A stretch of DNA of 64,000 nucleotides from Bradyrhizobium diazoefficiens (GCF_018131185.1 NZ_JAFCJE010000006.1:62001-126000); one strand, 5' to 3'; counted from the stretch's first letter, positions 32,562 through 41,645 are shown. Translations and numbers: made by a program. The notes: generated by a model not told the origin, from the sequence alone.

Positions 32562-33125
32562 ATGGCGTCTATCGATGAAGCAAAACAGTTCATCCCGCTC
32601 AACATCGCGGTGCTCACCGTGTCCGACACGCGTGTCCTCGCTGACGACAAGTCGGGCCAGACGCTGACCGACCGCCTCCTGGCTGCCGGCCATCATCTCG
32701 CCGCGCGCGAGATCGTCACCGACGATGTCGAAGCCGTCCGCACCGTGATCCGCCGCTGGATCGCGGATGCCGGCGTCGACGTCGTCATCACCACCGGCGG
32801 AACCGGCTTTACGGGACGCGACGTCACGCCGGAGGCGATCGAGCCGCTGTTCGAGAAGCGCATGGACGGCTTCTCGATCGCCTTCCACATGCTGAGCCAC
32901 GCCAAGATCGGGACGTCGACGATCCAGAGCCGCGCCACGGCGGGCGTTGCGGGGGCGACCTATATCTTCTGCCTGCCGGGCTCCCCCGGCGCCTGCCGCG
33001 ACGGCTGGGACGGCATCCTTGCAGCCCAGCTCGACTACCGCACGCGGCCCTGCAATTTCGTCGAGATCATGCCGCGCCTGGACGAGCATCTGCGAAGGCC
33101 GAAGGCGCAAGGTGCGACGGTTTAG
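32562..33125 (+). CDS. moaB: Molybdenum cofactor biosynthesis protein MoaB
   Basis: A 187-residue MoaB/MogA-fold protein that binds molybdopterin and supports its adenylylation before molybdate insertion. The core motif VVITTGGTGFTGRDVTPEAI is at about 74-93, and FCLPGSPGACRDGWDGIL near the C-terminus is the second pterin-site motif. Length is typical of the alphaproteobacterial form. ATG 32562 follows gagagaagg; upstream in-frame starts belong to the family F repeat. No other moa genes are in the window. It is convergent with the MarR-GNAT gene across a family C repeat. Confidence 0.94.
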   Translation: MASIDEAKQFIPLNIAVLTVSDTRVLADDKSGQTLTDRLLAAGHHLAAREIVTDDVEAVRTVIRRWIADAGVDVVITTGGTGFTGRDVTPEAIEPLFEKRMDGFSIAFHMLSHAKIGTSTIQSRATAGVAGATYIFCLPGSPGACRDGWDGILAAQLDYRTRPCNFVEIMPRLDEHLRRPKAQGATV

Positions 33126-33143
33126 CTGCTCGCTGCTTCTTCT

Positions 33144-33290
33144 TCCCTTTTCCCCCTTGTGGGAGAAGGTGGCGCGAAAGCGCCGGATGAGGGGTATCTA
33201 TCGGCACGGAGTGCTCGGAGAGATACCCCTCACCCGCGTGAGCTTGTGTCTACCAGCGTCGCCGCCCTCTCCCGCAAGGGGCGAGGGCAC
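33144..33290. repeat. Intergenic repeat, family C
   Basis: Close relative of the element at 19077: tcccccttgtgggagaagg, ggcgcgaaagcgccggatgagg, tacccctcacccgcgtgagc and ctctcccgcaaggggcgaggg. It separates two convergent genes and may terminate both. Confidence 0.85.
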
Positions 33291-33321
33291 ATTTATACGC
33301 ATCTCGCTCGTTGCGAGATGA

Positions 33322-34251
33322 TCACAGATCCATTTCCCACGTCTCTCCGATCAGATCCTGTCCGAAGCTGTGATGCGGCTCCGTCGCGACCACCTCGAAT
33401 CCCGCACTCTGATAGATCCCGCGCGCGGCGGCCAGGATGCTCTGTGTCCACAGCGTCATCCTTCTGTAGCCCCTCTCGCGGGCGCCCTGGATGCATTGAT
33501 CGACCAGCGCGCGGCCGACGCCGAGGCCCCGCGCCTTCTTCTCCACCTGCAACAGGCGCAGCTTGGCGATCTCGTCGGTGGCCTTGACCAGAAAGACCGA
33601 GCCGACCGGCTCGCCCCCCACTTCCGCGATCCAGCAGTGCTCGCGCGCCGCGTCGTAGTTCCTGATGAACTGTGCGCAGATCTCGGCGACCAGCGCCTCG
33701 TAGCTGATGTCCCAGTTGTAATCGGCGGCATAGGCGGCGGCCTGGCGGGAGATCACCCAGCCCATGTCACCGACGCGATGGCTGCGCAGCATGAACGCCG
33801 CAGGCTGAGTTCGACGTTGCTCCAGCACAGTTTCGATGGTCGCCATGGCCTGCGTGAGCCGCTTTCCATCGCTGGCCGAAAGCTGAGCCAGCATGGCGGC
33901 GACCTCGTTTTGCGAGTTCACGTTCAGCTTGGCGTAGGTCTGGCGGCCCTTGGCGGTCAGACTGAGCTGGTATTGCCTCCGATCCGCGGGCAGGGGCTTT
34001 CGCGTGATCAACCTCTTTTCATCGAAGCTCTGGACGATGCGGCTGAGATAGCCGGGATCGAGACCAAGCTCGTTCCCGATCTCTTTTGCCGCAAGGCCAT
34101 CGCGATGTGCGAGTTCATAGAGCACGCGAGCCTCGCTGAGCGAAAATGGGCTGTTGCCGAGATGCTGGTCGAGCACACCAAGCTTGCGGGTGTAGAAGCG
34201 ATTGAAGGCCCGAACTGCTGCGATCTGGTCGTCGGTACCGTCGATTGCCAT
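33322..34251 (-). CDS. MarR-type regulator fused to a GNAT acetyltransferase
   Basis: A 309-residue fusion. Residues about 1-145 are a MarR winged helix (SEARVLYELAHRDGLAAKEIGNELGLDPGYLSRIV, then a wing with PADRRQYQLSLTAKG). Residues about 155-309 are a GNAT N-acetyltransferase with the acetyl-CoA loop KKARGLGVGRALVDQCI and the strand RRMTLWTQSILAAARGIYQSAGF. The fusion is widespread and annotated as HTH-containing GNAT; substrate and operator are unknown. ATG 34251 follows gagggagcc. Upstream of it is a short AT-rich spacer with gtcaaataattattcgac, a partial palindrome that could be its own operator. Confidence 0.92.
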   Translation of the reverse strand: MAIDGTDDQIAAVRAFNRFYTRKLGVLDQHLGNSPFSLSEARVLYELAHRDGLAAKEIGNELGLDPGYLSRIVQSFDEKRLITRKPLPADRRQYQLSLTAKGRQTYAKLNVNSQNEVAAMLAQLSASDGKRLTQAMATIETVLEQRRTQPAAFMLRSHRVGDMGWVISRQAAAYAADYNWDISYEALVAEICAQFIRNYDAAREHCWIAEVGGEPVGSVFLVKATDEIAKLRLLQVEKKARGLGVGRALVDQCIQGARERGYRRMTLWTQSILAAARGIYQSAGFEVVATEPHHSFGQDLIGETWEMDL

Positions 34252-34313
34252 GGCTCCCTCGATACTTGCTATTGTCAAATAATTATTCGACTTTGGCAAG
34301 TATCGGCTTGGCC

Positions 34314-34886
34314 TCAGCCGACCATGACGATCCGGCTGCGCAGCATGGTCCGGGAGCGGCCGAGCCGCCGCAGCAGCCGCGCCTCGGAGCGGCGGGCCTG
34401 GGGCGGGTAGCCGCCGATCCGGTCGTAATGATCGCGCGCGATCAAAAGTCCCTGATCGCCCAAGGGACCGACGAGCTTGCGCACCACGGCCCAGAGGGTA
34501 TCCCGGAAACCGGTATCGGCGTAGGGGGAGCGCGCATAGCGGAACACCGCTGCGCGATCCCGACCGCTGGACGCGACGCTTTGGATGAACTGGGTCGTCT
34601 CCTCGATCCAGCCGGTGTCCAGCACCGCGCCTGCGGGGAGGAACATCAGCCAGGGCGAACGGGCCTGGAGCGCGCCGGCCGCGAGCGCCGCACCTTGCGA
34701 GGATCCTTCGAAACCGACGAAACGGCAGCCTGCAACGTCGGCGACACGCTCGATGACACCATTGCGGGTGCCGTCGACAAGGAGCACTTCCTTGATGATG
34801 CCCGCGGCGGCGCCGGGCACCAGCGCGGCCAGAGTCGCCACCGCCGTCTGCTCGACACCTTCGGTCGGTATGATGACGCTCAGCAT
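34314..34886 (-). CDS. Family 2-like glycosyltransferase, short
   Basis: A 190-residue protein with the GT-A start MLSVIIPTEGVEQTAVATLAAL, then EVLLVDG in place of the usual VVDDGSxD, and FEGSSQGAALAAGALQARSPWLMFLPAGAVL, where the DxD metal site of the family would be expected; here it reads PAGAVLD, so a canonical DxD is not evident. It lacks a C-terminal membrane segment. It resembles the compact rhizobial family 2 proteins that may transfer or only bind a sugar. It is read toward the MarR-GNAT gene, with 62 bp between. Confidence 0.75.
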   Translation of the reverse strand: MLSVIIPTEGVEQTAVATLAALVPGAAAGIIKEVLLVDGTRNGVIERVADVAGCRFVGFEGSSQGAALAAGALQARSPWLMFLPAGAVLDTGWIEETTQFIQSVASSGRDRAAVFRYARSPYADTGFRDTLWAVVRKLVGPLGDQGLLIARDHYDRIGGYPPQARRSEARLLRRLGRSRTMLRSRIVMVG

Positions 34887-35217
34887 GAGTGAGGCTTCGA
34901 TGTCCGTAATTCGGGAGAAGCGTAGTCCGTTATGATGTTGTCATAAACACGCGACGGCGCCGAGAGCAACTTTTGACCGGGGGCCTCGGTATTCGATGGT
35001 AAACTGCCAGAACCATCGCATCCAAATATGTCCGCTGCCGGGCGGCAATGTTGCCGAATATTTCGGCGCAGGCCCGCCGGCCCAGTGTTAGTCCGGAGTT
35101 CGGCTCCGATATTGCGCGCCATACGGGCAGACCGCAATCCCGCAAGGGGATGATGCGTGACAAACGACCGCGGACACAGGAACGGCCTGCCATCCGTAAG
35201 TCTGACGAGAGTGTCCC
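34887..35217. other. Non-coding spacer between glycosyltransferase and RMD1 genes
   Basis: This 331-bp divergent spacer has no coding signal. It contains one perfect dyad, ttatga/tcataa with loop tgttg (34930-34946), about 45 bp upstream of the glycosyltransferase start. A weak cgagag ribosome site precedes the RMD1 start at 35218. No known promoter box was recognised. Confidence 0.45.
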
Positions 35218-36057
35218 ATGAATGCCGATCAACTCGCTGTTAGTGCTCCTGCAACATCTCCGAAGGCAGACGGCGCGCCGACCTTGCGGATCCGGGCTCT
35301 GATGCTGGGTGATCGCATCAATGCCTCCGGGCTGGAGATCGGCACGCTGGTCTCGTCCACCCCGGCCGCCTTCCGCGTCCATGCCGGACTTGCCGTGATC
35401 TTCCGGTACGGCGTCGTGGTGCTGATCGGCTTGCTTCCTTCGGAGGAAAAGGTTCTCGTCGACAACCTGAAGTCACGCCTGATCGGAGAGTTCAGCCCCT
35501 TCGAGGAGGAGATCGCGCAGGCCCAGCTTTGCAACGACGAGGCCGCCGAGGCGATCCAGCCGGGCGGTCCGATCTGCCTCGCCAAATTCTCCGACGACCG
35601 GCTTCTTTTGATCGCTGACGCGCTCGCCAAGAGCACCTCGCTGGCGCGCGACGAGCGCCGCGTCGCCGCGGTCTTCGACGTGATCGAGCCGCTTGCGCGG
35701 CAGCTTGCCGAGCACGGCCGCACGCCGCCCGGCCGCAAGGGCATCCTGCAACTGATCGGCAACGCGCTGCTGGTCCAGCAGCGCGTTGCCGGCCGCGTCG
35801 CCGTGGCCGAAAAACCCGACGTGCTCTGGGAGAAGCCCGAGCTCGACCGGCTCTATTCACGTCTCGAGGACGAGTACGAATTGAAGGAGCGCCTCGACAC
35901 GCTCGAGCGCAAGCTCACCGCCATCTCGGAGACCGCCAACGCGCTCACCGACATCATCGACACAAGGCGCTCGCTCCGCCTCGAGATTGCGGTGGTGGTG
36001 CTGATCGTGATCGAGGTCGTGATTAGCTGTTACCAGATATTGACGGGTACGCATTAG
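35218..36057 (+). CDS. RMD1 family protein (DUF155)
   Basis: A 279-residue protein of the RMD1/YagE family. It shows the family core VIFRYGVVVLIGL (about 61-73), SPFEEEIAQAQ, and a helical stretch rich in charged residues (EKPELDRLYSRLEDEYELKERLDTLERK) before a C-terminal membrane helix (IAVVVLIVIEVVISCYQIL, near 256-274). Eukaryotic relatives (Rmd1, RMND1) are mitochondrial inner-membrane proteins tied to translation and meiosis; the bacterial role is unknown. Single-pass tail-anchored topology is likely. It is monocistronic and ends before a family C repeat. Confidence 0.9.
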   Translation: MNADQLAVSAPATSPKADGAPTLRIRALMLGDRINASGLEIGTLVSSTPAAFRVHAGLAVIFRYGVVVLIGLLPSEEKVLVDNLKSRLIGEFSPFEEEIAQAQLCNDEAAEAIQPGGPICLAKFSDDRLLLIADALAKSTSLARDERRVAAVFDVIEPLARQLAEHGRTPPGRKGILQLIGNALLVQQRVAGRVAVAEKPDVLWEKPELDRLYSRLEDEYELKERLDTLERKLTAISETANALTDIIDTRRSLRLEIAVVVLIVIEVVISCYQILTGTH

Positions 36058-36085
36058 GGCAGCGAGAGGGCTGCGCGTGACTGTG

Positions 36086-36156
36086 CCCTCTCCCCCTGCG
36101 GGAGAGAGCAGCTCTGCTGGGAAATGCAATCTCACTCGGGTGAGGGGTCTGTCTCC
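36086..36156. repeat. Intergenic repeat, family C (short copy)
   Basis: gccctctccccctgcgggagag and ctcactcgggtgagggg are the outer pieces of the family C unit; the long inner part is missing. It lies between the convergent RMD1 and ackA genes. Confidence 0.7.
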
Positions 36157-36199
36157 GTGACTCCAACTCGCAATTCAGACTGGGGCCGCCGATGGCACT

Positions 36200-37378
36200 T
36201 CACCCCACGAGCACCATCTTGCAGTGCCGCGCGATCGTCAGCTCTTCATTCGTCGGAACGACGAAGAGTTCGACGGCACTATCGCCCGCGCTGATCCGCT
36301 CGCGCGTCGCGTCATTCGCCGCAGCATCGACGTGCACGCCGAGCCAGCCGATGCGCTCGCAGATTGCGCTGCGAATTTCCTTGGCATGCTCGCCGATGCC
36401 GCCGGTGAAGACCAGGCAGTCCAAGCCGCCGAGTGTGGTGGCCATCATCGCGACTTGCTGCGCCGCCCGGAAGACGAACAGATCGACAGCTTCGCGCGCG
36501 GCAGCCTTGCCGCTTGCCAGCAACGTTCGCATGTCCGCCGAGATGCCGGAGACGCCGAGCAGGCCGGACTCGTGATAGAGCAGGTGCTGGATCTCCTCCG
36601 CCGACACCTTCTCGTGCTGTTGTAGATACAGCAGGACGCCGGGATCGATCGCGCCGCAGCGCGTGCCCATCACGAGGCCGTCGAGCGGCGTCAGTCCCAT
36701 CGTGGTGTCGATGCTGCGGCCGTCGCGCAGCGCGCACAGGCTGGCGCCGTTGCCGAGATGCGCGATGACACAGCGCCTGGCCGCGAGCTCGGGCGCGATC
36801 TCGGCCAGGCGCCCCGCGACATATTCGAAAGAGAGGCCGTGAAAGCCGTAGCGCCGGACGCCGCGCGCCTCATACCGCCTCGGAATCGCGAAGCGGCTCG
36901 CGGGCGGGAACATGCTGTGATGGAAGGCAGTGTCGAAGCAGGCGATCTGCGTCAGCGCAGGACGGATCGCCGCAAGCGCGCGAATCGGCGCGAGGCATCG
37001 CGGCTGGTGCAGCGGTGCCAGTGGGGTCAATGCCTCCAGCTTCGCTATGACGCTGTCTGTCAGTGCGACCGGGCCTGAATGATCCGGCCCGCCGTGAACG
37101 ATGCGGTGGCCGGCCGCGCGCAAATTGCCTTGGCCGAACCGGTCCTCGATGAAGGCGAGCACGTCGGCGAACAAATGGCCGCCCTCGGCATCCGCCGCAT
37201 CTCTTCGTGTCTCGAACAGATCTTCGCCCGCGGGGCTCTTCACCACGAGCCGGGGTCTTGCCTCGTGCTCGTCGAGCAGGCCCCTGCAAAGCAGCCTGGG
37301 TTCGTCCGCCGAAATCTCGAACAGGCCGAACTTGATGCTCGACGATCCCGAGTTGAGGACGAGGACCGTGTCCGACAT
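36200..37378 (-). CDS. ackA: Acetate kinase
   Basis: A 392-residue kinase that turns acetyl phosphate and ADP into acetate and ATP. Family motifs are all visible: VLNSGSSSIKFGLFE at 6-20, HRIVHGG near 93, FDTAFHHSM near 149, HLGNGASLCALRDG near 206 and FTGGIGEHAKEIR near 325. Propionate kinases share these motifs, but the location fixes the role: the start codon follows the phosphoketolase stop by 2 bp, so AckA uses the acetyl phosphate made by that enzyme. Both are likely read from a promoter with a FixK2-type box. Confidence 0.96.
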   Translation of the reverse strand: MSDTVLVLNSGSSSIKFGLFEISADEPRLLCRGLLDEHEARPRLVVKSPAGEDLFETRRDAADAEGGHLFADVLAFIEDRFGQGNLRAAGHRIVHGGPDHSGPVALTDSVIAKLEALTPLAPLHQPRCLAPIRALAAIRPALTQIACFDTAFHHSMFPPASRFAIPRRYEARGVRRYGFHGLSFEYVAGRLAEIAPELAARRCVIAHLGNGASLCALRDGRSIDTTMGLTPLDGLVMGTRCGAIDPGVLLYLQQHEKVSAEEIQHLLYHESGLLGVSGISADMRTLLASGKAAAREAVDLFVFRAAQQVAMMATTLGGLDCLVFTGGIGEHAKEIRSAICERIGWLGVHVDAAANDATRERISAGDSAVELFVVPTNEELTIARHCKMVLVG

Positions 37379-37380
37379 GG

Positions 37381-39792
37381 CTAGTCGCCGGCCTCGGTCG
37401 GGGTGCTACCACCAGAGCTGTTGGGCCAGACCCAGTCCTGGATCTCGGGCATGTCCTCGCCGTGCTCGCGCACATAGCGCGAATGCTCGATCAGCTTGTC
37501 GCGGAATTGCTGCTTCGCCTGCGCGGCCTTGGCCGCGAGCCCGGGCACGCGTTCGATCGCTTCGATCGCGAGGTGGTAGCGGTCGAGCTCGTTGAGCACG
37601 ACCATGTCGAACGGCGTCGTCGTGGTGCCTTCCTCGGCAAAACCGCGCACATGCATGCCGGCATGGTTGGTGCGGCTATAGGTCAGCCGGTGGATCAGAT
37701 AGGGATAGCCGTGATAGGCGAAGACGACAGGCTTGTCCGATGTGAACAGGCTGTCGAAGTCGCGGTCGGACAGGCCGTGCGGATGCTGATTCTTCGGCTG
37801 CAGGGTCATGAGGTCGACGACGTTGACGACGCGGATCTTCAGGTCCGGCAGCGCCTTGCGCAGCAGGTCGACGGCGGCGAGCGTCTCCAGCGTCGGCACG
37901 TCGCCGGCGCAGGCCATGACCACATCGGGCTCCCGGCCTGCATCTTCCGTCCCCGCCCAGGTCCAGATGCCGATACCGGCATCGCAATGCGTGGCAGCTT
38001 CCTCCATCGAGAGCCATTGCGGCGCCGGCTGCTTGCCGGCGACGATCACGTTGATGCGGTTGTAGGTGCGCAGGCAGTGGTCGGCGATCCACAGCAGCGT
38101 GTTGGCATCAGGCGGGAAGTAAATGCGGACGATATCGGCCTTCTTGTTGGCGACGAGATCGACGAAGCCGGGGTCCTGATGGCTGAAGCCGTTATGGTCC
38201 TGACGCCAGACATGCGAGGTCAAGAGGTAATTGAGCGAGGCGATCGGGCGCCGCCACGGCAGCTCCCGCGTCACCTTCAGCCATTTGGCATGCTGGTTGA
38301 ACATGGAATCAATGATGTGGATGAAGGCCTCGTAACACGAGAAGAAGCCGTGCCGGCCGGTGAGCAGATAGCCCTCGAGCCAGCCCTGGCAGAGATGCTC
38401 GCTTAGCACCTCCATGACGCGGCCGTCTTGCGCCAGATGCACGTCGTAGGGTTCGATCGGCTCCATCCAGACGCGCTCGGTTTCCTCGAACACCGCGTCC
38501 AGGCGGTTTGACGCGGTCTCGTCCGGTCCCATGATGCGGAAGTTGCGTTCCTTCGCGTTGAGGCGGATGACGTCGCGCAAGAATTTGCCGAGCTCACGCG
38601 TCGCTTCGGCCACGACGCCGCGCCGCGGCACCTCGATTGCGAAGTTCCGGAAGTCCGGCAGCTTCAGCTCTTTCTTCAGGAGGCCGCCATTGGCATGCGG
38701 ATTGGCGCCCATGCGGCGAAGGCCTTCGGGCGCCAGCGCCTGAAGCTCGGGGACGAGGGCACCGCTCGCGTCGAACAGTCTTTCCGGCTCGTAGCTGCGC
38801 ATCCAGTCTTCGAGCACTTTGAGATGCGCCGGGTTTTCACGGCAGCCTGCGACGGGCACCTGATGCGCGCGCCAAAAGCCCTCGACCTTCTTGCCGTCGA
38901 CCTCCTTCGGACCGGTCCAGCCCTTCGGGCTGCGCAGCACGATCATCGGCCAGCGCGGCCGCTCCACGCTTCCGCGTCCGTCCCGTGCGTGCTGCTGAAT
39001 CGAGCGGATGCTGGCGAGCGCGACGTCGAGCGCGTCCGCCATGGCCTGGTGCATCAGTTTGGGATCATGACCCTCGACGAACAGCGGCTCGTGGCCGAAT
39101 CCGCGGAAGAGATCGCGGATCTCCGCATCTCCCATCCGCCCGAGCACGGTCGGATTGGCGATCTTGTAGCCGTTCAGATGCAGGATCGGCAGCACCGCGC
39201 CGTCATGAGCGGGGTTCAGGAATTTGTTGGAGTGCCAGGACGCAGCGAGCGGTCCGGTCTCGGCCTCGCCGTCCCCGACCACGCAGGCGACGATCAAATC
39301 AGGATTGTCCAGGGCCGCGCCATAGGCATGCACCAGCGCGTAACCGAGTTCGCCGCCTTCGTGGATCGAGCCCGGCGTTTCCGGCGCCGCATGGCTCGGA
39401 ATGCCGCCCGGGAAGGAGAACTGCCTGAACAGCTTGCGCATGCCGTCCACATCGCGCGCGATATCGGGATAGATCTCGCTGTAACTGCCTTCCAGATAGG
39501 TGTTGGCGACCATGCCCGGCCCGCCATGGCCGGGGCCGCAGACATAGAGCACGCTCACATCAAGTGCGCGAATGACGCGGTTGAGATGGGCGTAGATGAA
39601 GTTCAGGCCGGGCGTTGTACCCCAATGGCCGAGCAAACGCGGCTTGATGTGCTCGGGGCGCAGGGGCTCGCGCAGCAGCGGGTTGTCGAGCAGGTAGATC
39701 TGCCCGACGGAGAGGTAGTTCGCGGCGCGCCAGTAGCGATCGAGGAGACCGAGGTCGCTGCTCAAGGAGGCCGATTGTCGTTGATTTGTCAT
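37381..39792 (-). CDS. xfp: Xylulose-5-phosphate/fructose-6-phosphate phosphoketolase
   Basis: An 803-residue thiamine-diphosphate enzyme that splits xylulose 5-phosphate or fructose 6-phosphate with phosphate into acetyl phosphate and a triose or tetrose phosphate. Motifs include GHGGPGMVANTYLEGSYSE near 70-88 and VVGDGEAETGPLAASWHSNKF near 160-180, which holds the TPP/Mg site. Length fits the family (about 790-810). I chose ATG 39792 (MTNQRQSASLSS) with gaagg upstream; an ATG at 39861 is in frame but lacks a ribosome site. Together with ackA it gives ATP without oxidation, useful at low oxygen. Confidence 0.96.
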   Translation of the reverse strand: MTNQRQSASLSSDLGLLDRYWRAANYLSVGQIYLLDNPLLREPLRPEHIKPRLLGHWGTTPGLNFIYAHLNRVIRALDVSVLYVCGPGHGGPGMVANTYLEGSYSEIYPDIARDVDGMRKLFRQFSFPGGIPSHAAPETPGSIHEGGELGYALVHAYGAALDNPDLIVACVVGDGEAETGPLAASWHSNKFLNPAHDGAVLPILHLNGYKIANPTVLGRMGDAEIRDLFRGFGHEPLFVEGHDPKLMHQAMADALDVALASIRSIQQHARDGRGSVERPRWPMIVLRSPKGWTGPKEVDGKKVEGFWRAHQVPVAGCRENPAHLKVLEDWMRSYEPERLFDASGALVPELQALAPEGLRRMGANPHANGGLLKKELKLPDFRNFAIEVPRRGVVAEATRELGKFLRDVIRLNAKERNFRIMGPDETASNRLDAVFEETERVWMEPIEPYDVHLAQDGRVMEVLSEHLCQGWLEGYLLTGRHGFFSCYEAFIHIIDSMFNQHAKWLKVTRELPWRRPIASLNYLLTSHVWRQDHNGFSHQDPGFVDLVANKKADIVRIYFPPDANTLLWIADHCLRTYNRINVIVAGKQPAPQWLSMEEAATHCDAGIGIWTWAGTEDAGREPDVVMACAGDVPTLETLAAVDLLRKALPDLKIRVVNVVDLMTLQPKNQHPHGLSDRDFDSLFTSDKPVVFAYHGYPYLIHRLTYSRTNHAGMHVRGFAEEGTTTTPFDMVVLNELDRYHLAIEAIERVPGLAAKAAQAKQQFRDKLIEHSRYVREHGEDMPEIQDWVWPNSSGGSTPTEAGD

Positions 39793-39887
39793 GTTCGTGC
39801 TGACCTTCACCCGGCGATCGTCACCAACATTGTTCCGCGGGGATTGATCCCTGACCGGCATCAGACGAGATCGTGATGACCGGGGTG

Positions 39888-39901
39888 TTGCGTGAGGTCA
39901 A
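39888..39901 (-). promoter_or_regulatory. FixK2/FNR-type box upstream of xfp-ackA
   Basis: The minus strand reads ttgacctcacgcaa, a perfect match to TTG(A/C)-N6-(G/T)CAA, the pattern established for FixK2 targets of Bradyrhizobium. Its centre is about 102 bp before the xfp ATG. If bound at -40 it would give a 5' leader of about 60 nt. No fixK gene is in the window. Confidence 0.6.
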
Positions 39902-40001
39902 AGGATCGCGCCCGAAAATTGGGCGGCACTTTGCATGGGGTTGTTTTTCAGTTTTTCGTTTGTGTTCTTGATTTGTTCCTTTGGCGTGCTATCTTGCCCT
40001 C

Positions 40002-41168
40002 ATGAGTCCAGCAGCATCCTCTCATGCTCTCAAGCACCCGCCGGTCACGGCGCCCTCCGAGCCGGCGGGTGCGGACTCTGATTTTCCCGAGCTCGGCGTC
40101 GCCATCGACCGCGCGCGCAGGCGGGGGCGGGGTGCGCAGTCCAACGCCAGCGGCCGCTATGAGGCCGAGGCGCGCGTCGCCTTCGACGACGGCTGGCAGA
40201 GCCTCGAAGAGCTGCCGCCGTTCAAGACCAGCGTCGGCATCGACACTTCGCGCAAGGTGATCACCCGCAACGACAGCCCCGATATCGGCTTCGACCGTTC
40301 GATCAATCCCTATCGCGGCTGCGAGCACGGCTGCGTCTACTGCTTCGCGAGGCCGACCCATGCCTATCTCGGCCTGTCGCCCGGGCTCGACTTCGAGTCA
40401 AAACTGTTCGTCAAGCCCGAGGCGCCGGCGCTGCTGGAGAAAGAGCTCGCCGCGACCGGCTACGAGCCGCGGATGATCGCGATCGGCACCAACACCGATC
40501 CCTATCAGCCGATCGAGCGCGAGCGGAAAATCATGCGCGGCATCCTCGAAGTGCTGGAGCGTGCCGGGCATCCCGTCGGCATCGTTACCAAGTCGGCGCT
40601 GGTGGTGCGCGACATCGACATTCTCGCGCGGATGGCAAAGCGCAACCTCGCCAAGGTCGCGATCTCGGTCACCTCGCTCGATCCAGGACTGGCGCGCACC
40701 ATGGAGCCGAGGGCCGCGACGCCGCCGAAGCGGCTGGAGGCGCTGAAGCAGCTTTCGGACGCCGGCATTCCGACCACGGTGATGGTCGCGCCCGTGATCC
40801 CCGCGCTGAACGATGCAGAGATCGAGCGCATTCTCGATGCCGCCGCCCATGCCGGCGTCAAGGAAGCCTCTTATGTGCTGCTGCGGCTGCCGCTGGAGGT
40901 GCGCGATCTCTTCCGCGAATGGCTGATGGCCAACTACCCGGATCGTTATCGCCACGTCTTCACGCTGATCCGCGACATGCGCGGCGGGCGCGACTACGAC
41001 GCGAAATGGGGTGAGCGGATGAAGGGCACGGGACCGATGGCGTGGACCATCGGCCGCCGCTTCGAGATCGCCTGCGACAGGCTCGGCCTCAACAAACGGC
41101 GCTCGAAGCTAACGACGGATCATTTTGCGCGGCCGAAGCGGAACGGCGATCAGCTCAGCCTGTTCTGA
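40002..41168 (+). CDS. PA0069 family radical SAM protein
   Basis: A 388-residue radical SAM protein. The 4Fe-4S cluster motif is CEHGCVYC (C-x3-C-x2-C) at about 107-114, preceded by SINPYRG, and the GTNTDPYQPIE segment is family-specific. The PA0069/SplB-like group includes relatives of spore photoproduct lyase and DNA repair enzymes, but its reaction is unknown. ATG 40002 is preferred over TTG 39981. It is divergent from xfp and followed 21 bp later by a VOC protein in the same direction. Confidence 0.93.
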   Translation: MSPAASSHALKHPPVTAPSEPAGADSDFPELGVAIDRARRRGRGAQSNASGRYEAEARVAFDDGWQSLEELPPFKTSVGIDTSRKVITRNDSPDIGFDRSINPYRGCEHGCVYCFARPTHAYLGLSPGLDFESKLFVKPEAPALLEKELAATGYEPRMIAIGTNTDPYQPIERERKIMRGILEVLERAGHPVGIVTKSALVVRDIDILARMAKRNLAKVAISVTSLDPGLARTMEPRAATPPKRLEALKQLSDAGIPTTVMVAPVIPALNDAEIERILDAAAHAGVKEASYVLLRLPLEVRDLFREWLMANYPDRYRHVFTLIRDMRGGRDYDAKWGERMKGTGPMAWTIGRRFEIACDRLGLNKRRSKLTTDHFARPKRNGDQLSLF

Positions 41169-41189
41169 ACGGAATGAAAGAGGCGCAGC

Positions 41190-41645
41190 ATGAGTAAGGA
41201 AGTTCCGCCCCCGGTGCCCCGGCTCACCGTCGTCACCCTCGGCGTCAGCGACATCCGCGCCAGCATCGCCTTCTACGACGCGCTCGGTTTCTCGCGGCGG
41301 CTGAAGGCGACCGGCGAGGCCGTCGCCTTCTACGATACTGGTGGTCCGGTGATTGCCCTGTATCCGTGGGATCAGCTCGCGGCCGACGCGGCGTTGCCGG
41401 ACCGGCCGAGGCCGTCGACCTTTCGTGGAATGACGCTCGCCTGGAACTGTCGGACGCGCGAGGAGGTCGATGCGGTGCTGGCGTTCGCCCTCGGCAAGGG
41501 GGCCAGCTTGTTGAAGGCCGCGCACGAGACCGATTACGGCGGCTATTCCGGCTATTTCACGGACCCCGACGGCCATCCCTGGGAGGTCGTGGTGGCGCCG
41601 GGCATCGATGTCGGCGAGGACCGGCGGGTGCATCTGGCGGAGTAG
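41190..41645 (+). CDS. VOC (glyoxalase/bleomycin resistance-type) family protein
   Basis: A 151-residue vicinal-oxygen-chelate protein with two beta-alpha-beta-beta-beta modules: LTVVTLGVSDIRASIAFYDALGF at the start and YSGYFTDPDGHPWEVVVAPG near the end, which carries the typical DPDGHPWE motif. Metal ligands are not complete by eye. Many such proteins are dioxygenases, isomerases or resistance proteins, and I cannot assign a substrate. It is closely linked to the radical SAM gene (21 bp) with agagg as ribosome site. Confidence 0.88.
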   Translation: MSKEVPPPVPRLTVVTLGVSDIRASIAFYDALGFSRRLKATGEAVAFYDTGGPVIALYPWDQLAADAALPDRPRPSTFRGMTLAWNCRTREEVDAVLAFALGKGASLLKAAHETDYGGYSGYFTDPDGHPWEVVVAPGIDVGEDRRVHLAE

